From positions 1,860,001 to 1,924,000 of the forward strand of contig NZ_CP094289.1 in assembly GCF_022759505.1 (NCBI RefSeq): a stretch of DNA of 64,000 nucleotides. The letters are read 5' to 3'. The notes under the pieces were generated by a model. It saw only the letters and a program-made list of their open reading frames with translations, was not told the DNA's origin and made no database searches. This DNA comes from Georgenia sp. TF02-10. Lineage in GTDB: Bacteria; Actinomycetota; Actinomycetes; Actinomycetales; Actinomycetaceae. Positions 53,337 through 61,827 of the stretch are shown here, piece by piece. A program made the translations under genes and the position numbers. Positions within the stretch are counted from its first letter, which is position 1; the number at the start of each line of letters is the position of its first letter.

Positions 53337-54332
53337 ATGGCCGGGGATCACCGCGAGACGGACCAGGCCCGCCGCACCGAGACGGACCAGGCCCGCCGCA
53401 CCGAGACGGACCAGGCCCGCCGCACCGAGAGGGACCAGGCCCGCCGGATCGACCTCGTCCGGCACCGCCCCGCACCGGCGCTCGCCGGGCTGGTGGCCGG
53501 CGTGGTGGGGATGTCCGAGCGCGCGCCGGGCGTCGTCCGCCGCCGGCAGCCGGCCGGGACCCTGCTGCCCCTGGTGGTCTCGTTCGGCAACCCCCTGACG
53601 GTCGACGCGCTCGCGGACGGCACCGGCGCCGGCCGGTCCTACCGGTCGTTCCTCGCCGGGATATCCACCGGCCACGCGAGCACCCGGTTCGACGGCGGCC
53701 AGGACTGCGTGCAGGTCTACCTCACCCCGCTCGGGGCCCGCCGGGTCCTCGGCGTCCCGGGCAGCGAGGTGGCACGCCGGGTGGTGGCGGCGGACGACGT
53801 CGTCCCGGGGCTGGCCGCCCTGGCCGACCGCCTCGCGGCCGCGGCCACCTGGGCCGAACGGTTCGCGCTGGTCGAGGACGCGCTCGTCCGGCAGGTGGCA
53901 CGCGCCGACGGCGTGCCCCCGGCCTGGGTGGCACGGCTGTGGCGGCAGATCCGGGCCAGCGGCGGGCAGGCCCGGATCGGCGACCTCGTCGCCGAGACCG
54001 GCTGGAGCCACCGGCACGTCACGACGGTGTTCCGGGCGGAGGTGGGCCTGACGCCCAAGCAGGCGGCCGGCGTCGTCCGCTTCGAGGCGGCGACCGCCGA
54101 CCTCGGCCGGCTGCCGGTGGCCGAGATCGCCGCCCGGCACGGCTACGCCGACCAGAGCCACCTGACCCGCGACGTCGTCCGGTACGCCGGCGAGCCGCCG
54201 GCCGCCCTCGCCGCCGCCCGGCGGCCCACGCCGTGGACCGCCCTGGGCCGGGCGCCCGCCGCCCCGGGCCCCGCGGCCGGCGTCGGGCGGCAGCCGGCGG
54301 GGAGGCCGGCGGGCCGGCCCGGGCGCAGCTGA
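53337..54332 (+). CDS. AraC-family regulator with repeat N-terminus
   Basis: 331 residues from ATG 53337 (a TTG 21 bases upstream is in frame). Residues 7-38 are four copies of an 8-residue unit (ETDQARRT). A DUF6597-like sensor domain follows (RQPAGTLLPLVVSFGNPL, CVQVYLTPLGARRVLGVP). The C-terminal AraC HTH is IGDLVAETGWSHRHVTTVFRAEVGLTPKQ and VAEIAARHGYADQSHLTRDVVRYAG. It probably regulates the divergent DHFR-like gene. The Pro/Ala-rich C-terminus runs into another repeat. Confidence 0.88.
   Translation: MAGDHRETDQARRTETDQARRTETDQARRTERDQARRIDLVRHRPAPALAGLVAGVVGMSERAPGVVRRRQPAGTLLPLVVSFGNPLTVDALADGTGAGRSYRSFLAGISTGHASTRFDGGQDCVQVYLTPLGARRVLGVPGSEVARRVVAADDVVPGLAALADRLAAAATWAERFALVEDALVRQVARADGVPPAWVARLWRQIRASGGQARIGDLVAETGWSHRHVTTVFRAEVGLTPKQAAGVVRFEAATADLGRLPVAEIAARHGYADQSHLTRDVVRYAGEPPAALAAARRPTPWTALGRAPAAPGPAAGVGRQPAGRPAGRPGRS
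53355..53450 (+). repeat. 24-bp x 4 coding tandem repeat at the araC 5' end
   Basis: Units begin at 53355, 53379, 53403 and 53427. The first three are identical; the fourth has changes at both ends. Each encodes an 8-residue ETDQARRT unit. Confidence 0.9.
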
Positions 54333-54489
54333 CCGGCGGATCGGCGCAGGCGACGGGCAGACCGGCCCGGATCACCGGCGGACCGGCCCGGGCGCAGCTG
54401 CCCGACGGACCGGCGCAGGCGACGGGCAGACCGGCCCGGATCACCGACGGACCGGCCCGGGCGCAGGTGCCCGGCGGACCGGCTCGGCT
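54323..54489. repeat. 69-bp tandem repeat between araC and the MMPL gene
   Basis: GCGCAGCTG-like unit starts at 54323, 54392 and 54461 (third partial). Each contains GCGACGGGCAGACCGGCCC and GATCACCG. The array begins inside the araC 3' end and reaches the MMPL stop codon, so it fills the whole spacer. Confidence 0.88.
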
Positions 54490-56972
54490 CAGGGGAGGTG
54501 GTGCCGGCGCTCCAGGGCGGCGCCCTCCACGTCCACGTTGGGGATGATCCGGTCCAGCCAGCGGGGGAGCCACCAGGCGCTGCGGCCGAGGAGGTGCAGC
54601 AGGGCGGGCATGAGGAGCATGCGGACGACGAAGGCGTCGAGGAGGACGCCGACGGCGAGCCCGAAGCCCACCGATCGGATGATGGTGGACTCGGAGAACA
54701 CGAACCCGCCGAACACCGACGCCATGATCAGCGCGGCGGCGATGACGACGGAGCGGCCCGCGCGGAACCCCTGGGCGACGGCGAGCCGGGCCGGGGAGCC
54801 GTGGACGTAGGCCTCGCGCATCCCGGAGGCGAGGAAGAGCTGGTAGTCCATCGCCAGGCCGAACAGGATGCCGACGAGGATGACCGGCAGGAAGCTCAGG
54901 ATCGGGCCGGTGCTGTGGATGCCCAGGACGTCCGCGAGCCACCCCCACTGGAACACGGCGACGGTCGCGCCGTAGGTGGCGAACAGGGACAGCACGAACC
55001 CGCCGGTGGCGACGACCGGGACGAGGATCGACCGGAACACGCCGATCATGATGAGCAGGGACAGACCGACGACGACGAGGAGGTAGGTCGGCAGCACCTC
55101 CAGCAGGCTCTCGGAGATGTCGATGTTGATCGCCGCCTGACCGGCGACGCCGAGGGTGATGTCCCCGTCGACCGGGGGGAGGCTGCGCAGGTCGCGGACG
55201 AGCTGTTCGGTGCTCTCGCTGTTCGGGCCGTCCTCCGGGATGACCTGGAAGGCGGCGAGCGCGTTGTCCTCGGAGACGGCGATCGGGGCGACGGCGGCCA
55301 CGTCGTCCTGGGCGGCGATCTCCCGGGCGATGGTGACCTGGGTCTCGAGGAGGTCCTCCTCGGCGACCGAGCCGGGCAGGTCGGCGGCGACCAGGAGGGG
55401 GCCGTTGGTGCCCGCGCCGAACTTCTCCTCCACCGTCATGAATGCGTCGTAGGAGGCCGACCCGACGGGCTCGGTGGAACCGTCGGGCAGGCCGAGCCGC
55501 ATGGACAGGGCCGGGATCGCGATCACCAGCAGGCCGGCGACGGTGACGACGGCGGTGAGCACCGCCCGCCACGTCGGCATCGGGCGCACGCTCGGCGGGG
55601 GCCGGTGCCCGCCGTTGGCCAGCCGGGACCGGGCCTTCCGGCCGAGCAGGCGCCGCCCGGCGAGCCCGAGGAGGGCGGGCGTCATGGTGATCGCCAGCAG
55701 CACGGCGACGGCGACGGCGACCGCGCCGACGACGCCCATCACCCCCAGGAACGGCACGCCGGTGACGTTCAGGGCCAGCAGCGCGACGATGACGGTGGTC
55801 CCGGCGAACACGACGGCGTTGCCGGCGGTGCCGTTGGCCAGCCCGATCGACTCGACCACCGGCGCGCCGCCGAGGAGCTGCCGGCGGTGCCGGTTGATGA
55901 TGAACAGGGAGTAGTCGATTCCGACGGCGAGGCCCAGCATCACCCCGAGCACGGGGGTGACGGAGGTCATGTCCACGACGCCGGAGAAGGCGAGGGTGGC
56001 GAGGACGGCGATGCCGACACCGAGGATCGCGGTGACCAGGGGCAGCACCGCGGCCAGCAGGGACCCGAGCATGACCAGCAGCACGACGGCGGCCACGGCC
56101 ACGCCGACCGCCTCGCCCACGCCGAAGATCTGCGGCACGCCCTGGGCGATGTCGGTGGAGAAGGAGACCTCGACGCCGTCGACCGGCTCGGACTCGAAGT
56201 GCTCGATCACCGCCTGCTTGGACTCCTCGGCCAGCTCCAGGCGCGGCTCGGAGAAGGCGACGTTGACCACGGCCGTGGAGCCGTCCTCCGACACCGTCCG
56301 GATGCCCCCGGAGAGGTCGAGCAGCTCGGTGCCGAGCTCCGCCTCCTGCCTGCCCGCGTCCAGCTGCGCCTGCTGCTCCTCCAGCTGCGCCTGCTGCTGC
56401 TCGACCGTCTGGCGCTGGGCGTCGAGCTGGGCCTGCTGCGCGTCGAGCTGGGCGGTGGGCGCGCCGGCGGCCGCGGCCTGCTCCCGGGCCGCGTCGAGCT
56501 GGGCCTGCCCCGCGTCGAGCTGCTCCAGGCCGGCCTCGAGCTGCGCCCGTCCGGCGTCGAGCTGCGCCTGCCCGTCGGTGATCTGGGCGCGGCCCTCCTC
56601 CAGCTGCTGGCGCTGGTCGGCGAGCTGCTGCTCGGTGGCGAAGGGGTCCACCACCTCCGCCACGTCCGGGAGGTCGCCCGCGTCGCTGGCCAGCGCGGTG
56701 ATTTGCTCGCGCTGGGCGTCGCTGAGGGGTGAGTCGTCCGTCGTCGTGAAGACGACCAGGCCGGAGGCGCCGCTGAAGTCGGGCAGCTTCTGCTCCAGCT
56801 CCTCGGTCACCTCGCCGGAGGCGGTGCCGGGGATGTCGAAGTTCGTGGCGAGGCTCTGGAAGCCGGCCAGGAACCCGCCTGCCGCGGCAGCCAGGACCAC
56901 CAGCCAGGAGACGATCACGACCCACGCGCGTCGCGCGGACAGCTTTCCCAGCCGGTAGAGCAGTTCTGCCAT
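54489..56972 (-). CDS. MMPL-family RND transporter
   Basis: 827 residues with the RND layout: one N-terminal helix (VVIVSWLVVLAAAAGGFLAG), an extracytoplasmic domain, helices 2-6, a cytosolic loop (RKARSRLANGGHRP), then a second half with the same order. The Asp-Tyr pair motif appears as GLAVGIDYSLFIINRHRRQL in the first half and GLAMDYQLFLASGMRE in the second. The first extracytoplasmic domain holds a coiled coil of QAQLDAG-type units (about residues 115-215). The cargo may be lipids or drugs. ATG 56972; divergent from tetR. Confidence 0.93.
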   Translation of the reverse strand: MAELLYRLGKLSARRAWVVIVSWLVVLAAAAGGFLAGFQSLATNFDIPGTASGEVTEELEQKLPDFSGASGLVVFTTTDDSPLSDAQREQITALASDAGDLPDVAEVVDPFATEQQLADQRQQLEEGRAQITDGQAQLDAGRAQLEAGLEQLDAGQAQLDAAREQAAAAGAPTAQLDAQQAQLDAQRQTVEQQQAQLEEQQAQLDAGRQEAELGTELLDLSGGIRTVSEDGSTAVVNVAFSEPRLELAEESKQAVIEHFESEPVDGVEVSFSTDIAQGVPQIFGVGEAVGVAVAAVVLLVMLGSLLAAVLPLVTAILGVGIAVLATLAFSGVVDMTSVTPVLGVMLGLAVGIDYSLFIINRHRRQLLGGAPVVESIGLANGTAGNAVVFAGTTVIVALLALNVTGVPFLGVMGVVGAVAVAVAVLLAITMTPALLGLAGRRLLGRKARSRLANGGHRPPPSVRPMPTWRAVLTAVVTVAGLLVIAIPALSMRLGLPDGSTEPVGSASYDAFMTVEEKFGAGTNGPLLVAADLPGSVAEEDLLETQVTIAREIAAQDDVAAVAPIAVSEDNALAAFQVIPEDGPNSESTEQLVRDLRSLPPVDGDITLGVAGQAAINIDISESLLEVLPTYLLVVVGLSLLIMIGVFRSILVPVVATGGFVLSLFATYGATVAVFQWGWLADVLGIHSTGPILSFLPVILVGILFGLAMDYQLFLASGMREAYVHGSPARLAVAQGFRAGRSVVIAAALIMASVFGGFVFSESTIIRSVGFGLAVGVLLDAFVVRMLLMPALLHLLGRSAWWLPRWLDRIIPNVDVEGAALERRHHLP

Positions 56973-56991
56973 GGTCCGGTGCCTCCCGTAG

Positions 56992-57029
56992 GTTGATGCC
57001 GCGTTGACGATACGGTACGTCTCATCAAC
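56992..57029. promoter_or_regulatory. Palindromic operator between MMPL and tetR genes
   Basis: GTTGATG (56992-56998) and CATCAAC (57023-57029) flank an inner pseudo-palindrome GACGATACGGTACGTC (57006-57021). It lies in the 96-base divergent spacer and is a likely TetR site. Confidence 0.6.
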
Positions 57030-57068
57030 GCCGTGGACCGAGCCGGGCCCGAACGGAGGATGTGAGGA

Positions 57069-57674
57069 ATGTCCCAGCAGCACAGCGAGCGGCACCACAG
57101 CGGGCCGGTCCGCAGCGCGGCGGCCCGGAACGCCATCCTCGACGCCACCGCGCACCTGTTCGAGGAGCGCGGGTACGACCAGCTCACGATCGAGGGGATC
57201 GCCGCCCGGGCCGGCACCGGGAAGCAGACCGTCTACCGGTGGTGGCCGTCCAAGGGCGCCCTCATCGCCGACTGCCTCCTCGAGGGCCGCATCCTGCCGG
57301 ACGCCGTGACCCCGACCGACACCGGCGACCTCCGGACGGACCTGACCGCCTGGCTGGACCGCATCTTCCAACTCCTGCAACAACCCGGCGGGGAGGCGCT
57401 CATGCGGTCCCTGATCGCCGCCGCCGCCGAGCACGCCGACGTCGGCCGGCGGCTGCGCGCCAGCCTCGGCGGGGACTCCACGCTCATCGCCCGGCTGGCG
57501 GCCGCCGTCCGGGCCGGGCAGCTCGCGCCCGACGCCCCGCTGCGCGAGATCAGCGAGGCGCTCGTCGGCGCCGTCCTGCTCCGCGCGCTGAGCCGCGAGG
57601 CGATCGACGCCGACACCACCGCGCGTCTCCTGGCCGCGCTCACCGGGCCGAGCCGTCCGGCGAGCGGGGGCTGA
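57069..57674 (+). CDS. TetR-family regulator of the MMPL gene
   Basis: 201 residues. HTH: NAILDATAHLFEERGYDQLTIEGIAARAGTGKQTVYRWWPSKGALIAD. The C-terminal domain is TetR_C_11-like (ALMRSLIAAAAEHADVGRRLRASL, ALVGAVLLRALSREAIDADTTARLLAAL). The divergent position and shared operator point to control of the MMPL exporter. Confidence 0.9.
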   Translation: MSQQHSERHHSGPVRSAAARNAILDATAHLFEERGYDQLTIEGIAARAGTGKQTVYRWWPSKGALIADCLLEGRILPDAVTPTDTGDLRTDLTAWLDRIFQLLQQPGGEALMRSLIAAAAEHADVGRRLRASLGGDSTLIARLAAAVRAGQLAPDAPLREISEALVGAVLLRALSREAIDADTTARLLAALTGPSRPASGG

Positions 57675-57689
57675 CCCGGGTCAGCCCCC
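57666..57689. terminator. 24-bp perfect palindrome at a convergent junction
   Basis: GGGGGCTGACCC (57666-57677) and its exact complement (57678-57689) include the tetR stop codon. No U-tract. Its placement between tetR and the OBAP gene suggests a bidirectional terminator. Confidence 0.6.
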
Positions 57690-57782
57690 AGCGCGGCGGC
57701 GACTCCGATCAACCGCCGGCGCTCGAGCCCCGCTCGCGGCGCCGGCTCACGCGGCGCCGCCGTCGGGATCGGCACCTCGCCG

Positions 57783-58517
57783 TCAGCCAGCGGCGCCCGC
57801 GCTCCCCGCCGCGCCGACGTCGACGACTCCCGGGACCGGCGTGGCGCCGGGGAACCGTCCAGCGAGCGCGTCCACGCCGTGCTGCGGGTGGGCCTGCTCG
57901 ACGAGGTCCTGCCGCTGCTCGCGGGTGCGCGGCGTGTCGAGGTCCATCGCGGCCTCCCGGTCCTGCTCGAGGGCGGGGTCGCACTCGCCGTCCCGGTTGA
58001 AGGACCACATGAGCATCGGGTCGCCCAGCGGCAGCGTGTGCCCCCCGCCCGCGTCGTGCCGGCCGGTGTGCCAGGTGTGCCAGGTCTTGCCGTAACTGTT
58101 CATGAGCCGCTTCATCAGCGCCTTCTCGGCGACCGCGGGCAGGCCGGGCGCGACGAGCTGGCCGGAGAGGATCTCGAAGTTGTGCGGGTGCCAGTAGGCC
58201 CGCTCCTCCGCCGGCAGCGTCTCGAAGAGGCGCTCGGAGATGATGTACTCGATGCCGATGAGGTTTGCGGTCTCGGTGTTCCCGTCGAACAGCGCGGCCT
58301 GGATGAAGTCGTCGTTGACCACCCGGCAGAAGTGGTGCGCCTCCATCTGCATCGACGGGTCGTCCTTGGCCGGGTGGAACCCGACGACGTAGACGTCGAA
58401 CTTCGCCAGCGGCGCGGGCTCCTGGAGCAGGTTCGCGCCCTGCTCCAGGGTGGCCAGCCACAGGCCCTTGCCCTCCCCGGCCGGCTGCAGCGGGCTCGGT
58501 CGGTCCTTCGCTCTCAT
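57783..58517 (-). CDS. OBAP/DUF1264 family protein
   Basis: 244 residues. FDVYVVGFHPAKDDPSMQMEAHHFCRVVNDDFIQAALFDG, then GIEYIISERLFETLPAEERAYWHPHNFEILSGQLVAPGLP, MKRLMNSYGKTWHTWHTG and LGDPMLMWSFNRDGE match the oil-body-associated protein/DUF1264 family, whose His-rich sites suggest metal binding. The biochemical role is unknown. ATG 58517 with AGGAGGGAGC. The last 25 residues are Gly/Ala-rich. It is divergent from the aph pseudogene. Confidence 0.88.
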   Translation of the reverse strand: MRAKDRPSPLQPAGEGKGLWLATLEQGANLLQEPAPLAKFDVYVVGFHPAKDDPSMQMEAHHFCRVVNDDFIQAALFDGNTETANLIGIEYIISERLFETLPAEERAYWHPHNFEILSGQLVAPGLPAVAEKALMKRLMNSYGKTWHTWHTGRHDAGGGHTLPLGDPMLMWSFNRDGECDPALEQDREAAMDLDTPRTREQRQDLVEQAHPQHGVDALAGRFPGATPVPGVVDVGAAGSAGAAG

Positions 58518-58608
58518 GGCGCTCCCTCCTCGACGAGGCGGCTCGTGCCCCGACGCTAACAAGGCGGTGGTGCTCCCGCAGGGCGGGCGGCTGGGAGGAT
58601 CGGTACCC

Positions 58609-59370
58609 GTGAGCCGTCCTCCCATCGCCAGCGTCCCCACCGGCCCGGTCACCGTCCCCGCCGCCGTCCGGGCCGTGGCCGGCGACGGCGTCCTGGTGCC
58701 GGTGTGGCGCAACGAGCTGGGCGGCCTGACCTTCCGCGTCGAGGGAGCCGACGGCGCGGCGCGGTACGTCAAGTGGGTCGCCGCGGGCACGCCCGAGATC
58801 GACCTGCCGGCCGAGGCCGAGCGGCTGGCCTGGGCGCGGCGGTGGGTCCGGGTCCCGCGGGTGCTCGACGGCGGGGCGGACGCCGACGGCGCCTGGCTGG
58901 TCACCGCGGCGGTCCCGGGCCGCTCGGCGGTGGACCCGCGGTGGCTCGCCGAGCCGGCCACCGCCGCTGCCGCCGTCGGCGCCGGGCTGCGCCGGTTCCA
59001 CGACGCCCTGCCGGTGGCGGAGTGCCCGTTCGACTGGGGCGTCGGCTGACGGCTCGCCCGGGCCGCCGAGCGTGCGGCGGACGACGCGGCGGAGCGGCTC
59101 GGGGACCCGCCGCCCGTCGACCGGCTCGTCGTCTGCCACGGCGACGCCTGCGCACCGAACACGCTGCTGAACGACGACGGCACAGTCGCCGGACACGTGG
59201 ACCTCGGGTCGCTCGGGGTGGCCGACCGGTGGGCCGACCTCGCGGTCGCGGCCTGGAGCACTGAGTGGAACTACGGCCCGGGCTACGAGGGCGTCCTCTA
59301 CGACGCGTACGGGGTCGAGCCGGACCCGGAGCGCATCGCCTACTACCGCCTGCTCTGGGACCTGACCTGA
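58609..59370 (+). pseudogene. Aminoglycoside 3'-phosphotransferase-like gene with an in-frame TGA
   Basis: The frame from GTG 58609 reads VRVPRVLDGGADADGAWLVTAAVPGRSAVDPRW and RRFHDALPVAECPFDWGVG, then TGA at 59047-59049. It continues in the same frame: RLARAAERAADDAAERLGDP, VVCHGDACAPNTLLNDDG (Brenner-like HGDxxxxN catalytic loop), HVDLGSLGVADRWADLAVA (DxG metal motif) and a normal end at 59370. All kinase landmarks are intact, at about 253 codons. The stop cuts off the catalytic loop. A single C-to-T change in CGA would explain it. Confidence 0.85.
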
Positions 59371-59447
59371 TCCGGGCCGGGCGGGCCCGGCGGCGGGCGG
59401 CCGGCGGGCGGCGTGCCCGCGTCCGGGCGTGGTGCCTCATGTCAAGG

Positions 59448-60780
59448 TGCTCGCGAAACGGGACCGCGTGCCTCAGCTGGGTCTGCTCGCGTAGGCGGTC
59501 AGGAGGCGTCGCGGCGGGCGAGGGTCTTGGCTCGGGCGTGGCGTTCGAGCTGGGCCTGGATGGCGGTGATCCGGCGGGTCAGGTCGGCCGGGTTGAGCTC
59601 GGCCCGCACGGCGGTCAGCTCGGCGGCCTGCTCGGCGGTCAGCACCCCGGAGTCCAGGACCCGCTGGTAGGGGGTGCGGGGGGCGTCGTAGGTGCGCACG
59701 TGCCGCCCCGCGGGGGTCTCGCGCCAGCCGGTGACCTTCTTGGTCGGGAGCAGGTAGTTCTTGCGCAGGTTGACCAGCTCCCACAAGTCGCCCAGCAGCT
59801 CGAGCTCGGCGGGGGTGTCGTAGCGGTAGCGGAAGGCGTTCCTGCGCACGATGTCGCCGTTCTTCTGCTCCACGTGCGCGTTGTCGTTGGAGGTGTGCGG
59901 CCGGGACCGGGTCATGAACACCGCCCGCTGGGCGCACCAGGCCACCAGCTGGTGGTTGATGAACTCTCCGCCGTTGTCGGAGTCCAGCCCGACCAGGGGG
60001 TAGGGCAGGGTGTCGGCGAGGAGGTCGATGGCGGCCACCACCCACCGGTGCGCCCGGTTCTTGATCGCCAGGTTGGTGGTCCACCCGGTGACCACGTCGG
60101 TGCCGGTCAGGGTCCAGGCGTGCTCCCCGGCCAGGGAGTGCCCGCAGTGGGCGACCAGGTCGACCTCGAAGAACCCGGGCCGGGTCTCGGCCTCGTCGGT
60201 GGAGCGGCGCACCGCCAGCTCGCTGCGCAGCGTCGACGACGGCCTGGTGGCGGCCTTGGCGCCCGGGTAGCGGGCGGCCCGGGTCGGGGCCAGGTAGCGG
60301 TCGATCGTGGCCGGGCTCATCGCGAGCACCTCGGCGCGGACCTCCTCGGTGAGCCGGTCGGCCACCGCTGTCAGCTCGCCGTGGGCCTGCAGCACGTCCA
60401 GGGACTCGGCCAGGATCACCTTCAGGTACTTCCCGCACGGCTGCCCGCACAGGGTCCAGACCTCGATCAGGACCTTCAGCGCGTCGTAGGAGTACCCCCG
60501 CCCCCGCGGCTTGCGCACCACCGCCCGGGCCGGGCCCTTCCGGACCCGGGCCGCGGCCAGCGCGCGGCGGGCGTTGGCCCGCGACCACCCGGTGGCCCCG
60601 CACAGCTCATCGAGCATGCGGCCCTTGTCCTTCTTCCCCGCCGCGGCGTAGCTCGCCGTGTACCGCTTGGTGATCTCACGCCTGGCACCCATCGACAACC
60701 GACCCATCCGGCCAGCCCACCACCGCGGCCACGGTTCGCGAGCAGAACCCATCTGAGGCACGCGACCCGTTTCGCGAGCA
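59448..60780 (-). mobile_element. Insertion sequence with long terminal inverted repeats
   Basis: The left end (59448, plus strand) and the right end (60780, complement) both read TGCTCGCGAAACGGG, then CGCGTGCCTCAG, TGGGT and CTGCTCGCG, with single-base gaps: about 45 bp of matching ends. Each end holds two copies of TGCTCGCG. It carries one DDE transposase gene. No target duplication is obvious; the flanks are TCAAGG and ACTTAG. Confidence 0.82.
59499..60707 (-). CDS. DDE (rve/integrase core) transposase
   Basis: About 400 residues. The N-terminal HTH-like part is ITKRYTASYAAAGKKDKGRMLDELCGATGWSRANARRAL. Catalytic triad candidates are Asp in FFEVDLVAHCG, Asp in LVGLDSDNGGEF and Glu in NAHVEQKNGDIVRR. 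The C-terminal DRLTRR-like helices end in ARRDAS. It looks like an IS481/integrase-type transposase; the exact IS family is not assigned. ATG 60707 is used; an in-frame GTG lies in the terminal repeat at 60761. The gene is intact. Confidence 0.85.
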   Translation of the reverse strand: MGRLSMGARREITKRYTASYAAAGKKDKGRMLDELCGATGWSRANARRALAAARVRKGPARAVVRKPRGRGYSYDALKVLIEVWTLCGQPCGKYLKVILAESLDVLQAHGELTAVADRLTEEVRAEVLAMSPATIDRYLAPTRAARYPGAKAATRPSSTLRSELAVRRSTDEAETRPGFFEVDLVAHCGHSLAGEHAWTLTGTDVVTGWTTNLAIKNRAHRWVVAAIDLLADTLPYPLVGLDSDNGGEFINHQLVAWCAQRAVFMTRSRPHTSNDNAHVEQKNGDIVRRNAFRYRYDTPAELELLGDLWELVNLRKNYLLPTKKVTGWRETPAGRHVRTYDAPRTPYQRVLDSGVLTAEQAAELTAVRAELNPADLTRRITAIQAQLERHARAKTLARRDAS

Positions 60781-60869
60781 ACTTAGGTGAGTCTCGTCGC
60801 GGGAGGCGAGCGGCGCCGTCGGGACGTAACGTGGACGGCGCTGAACCGAGAGGATTGGAGAGCGAAACG

Positions 60870-61418
60870 ATGGCAGACCTGACCGGCAAGCGCGTGGCCT
60901 TCGTCCTGACCAACGGGTTCGAGGACTCCGAGTTCACCTCGCCCTGGGAGGCGGTGACCTCGAGCGGGGCGGAGGCGGTGCTCGTCTCGCCCGAGTCCGG
61001 CACGATCACCGGCAAGAACGGCCACGAGGCGACGGTGGACCTGGCGAGCGACCAGGCCAACGCGGACGACTTCGACGGGCTCGTGCTGCCCGGCGGCGTG
61101 GTGAACGGCGACAAGATCCGGATGGACAAGGCCGCCGTCGCCCTGGTCCGGGCGTTCTTCGAGCAGCACAAGCCGGTGGCGGCCATCTGCCACGGCCCGT
61201 GGATCCTCGCCGACGCCGACGTGCTGCACGGCCGGACGCTGACTTCCTACCCAAGCCTGCAGACGGACCTCCGCAACGCGGGCGCCACCTGGGTGGACCA
61301 GGAGGTGGTCGTCGACCAGGGCCTGGTCAGCAGCCGGACCCCGGACGACCTGCCGGCGTTCAACAGCAAGCTGGTCGAGGAGCTGGCCGAGGGCAAGCAC
61401 GCCCGCCAGGTCGCCTGA
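60870..61418 (+). CDS. DJ-1/PfpI family protein
   Basis: 182 residues. KRVAFVLTNGFEDSEFTSPWEAV begins the Rossmann-like fold, with Glu of GFEDSE. The nucleophile elbow is AAICHGPWILADADVLHGRTLTSYPSLQTDLRNAGATW, Cys followed by His as in PfpI/YhbO. VVDQGLVSSRTPDDLPAF ends the domain. Members act as glyoxalases, deglycases or proteases; which one applies here is open. ATG 60870 with TTGGAG upstream. The adjacent IS ends 89 bases before it. Confidence 0.92.
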   Translation: MADLTGKRVAFVLTNGFEDSEFTSPWEAVTSSGAEAVLVSPESGTITGKNGHEATVDLASDQANADDFDGLVLPGGVVNGDKIRMDKAAVALVRAFFEQHKPVAAICHGPWILADADVLHGRTLTSYPSLQTDLRNAGATWVDQEVVVDQGLVSSRTPDDLPAFNSKLVEELAEGKHARQVA

Positions 61419-61431
61419 CCCGACCAGCTGT

Positions 61432-61469
61432 CGCCCGGGAGCGCGTGCCGCGGCACGCGCCCCCGGGCG
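61432..61469. terminator. Strong bidirectional hairpin between pfpI-like and ybdD genes
   Basis: CGCCCGGG (61432-61439) pairs with CCCGGGCG (61462-61469); one mismatch later, GCGCGTGCCG (61441-61450) pairs with CGGCACGCGC (61451-61460). This gives an 18-bp stem. It lies 14 bases after the pfpI-like stop, between convergent genes. Confidence 0.75.
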
Positions 61470-61591
61470 CTCGTGCACCCGGGCATCCGCGCCGGGAGCC
61501 GCGTCCGGGCATCCGCGCCGGGGGCACGTCGGCCGACCGGTCGCCGTCGGCCAGCAGGACCGGTCCGACGTCGGCCGTCCGGCCGCCGTCG

Positions 61592-61825
61592 TCAGCAGCA
61601 CCGGGCCTGCGGCGTGCGCTCCTGCTCGTCGGCCCGCTGCCGCCAGAACTGCCGAGCGGTGAGCGGCGCCTCGCCGGGGTGCTCCCGGGCGTGGTGCGCG
61701 AGGTACTTGTCGTAGGCGGACTCCCCGCTGAGCTCGCGGGCGAACCACCGCAGCGACCGCCACGCCCGGCGCCCCCGGTCAGCCAGGGCGGCGGGCCGCC
61801 GCACGCTCGATCCTGATCCCCGCAC
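61592..61825 (-). CDS. YbdD/YjiX family small protein
   Basis: 77 residues: AWRSLRWFARELSGESAYDKYLAHHAREHPGEAPLTARQFWRQRADEQERTPQARCC, the complete YbdD/YjiX signature. In enterobacteria the homologue is encoded with CstA/BtsT and is linked to pyruvate transport. GTG 61825 lies two bases after the cstA stop, so the two are one operon. A later GTG (VRRPAAL) is possible. Confidence 0.88.
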   Translation of the reverse strand: MRGSGSSVRRPAALADRGRRAWRSLRWFARELSGESAYDKYLAHHAREHPGEAPLTARQFWRQRADEQERTPQARCC

Positions 61826-61827
61826 GG

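Noticed and set aside
57709-59196. Long minus-strand frame opposite the aph pseudogene
   Set aside because: It reads antisense to clear kinase motifs and shifts frame relative to the OBAP gene; no family similarity.
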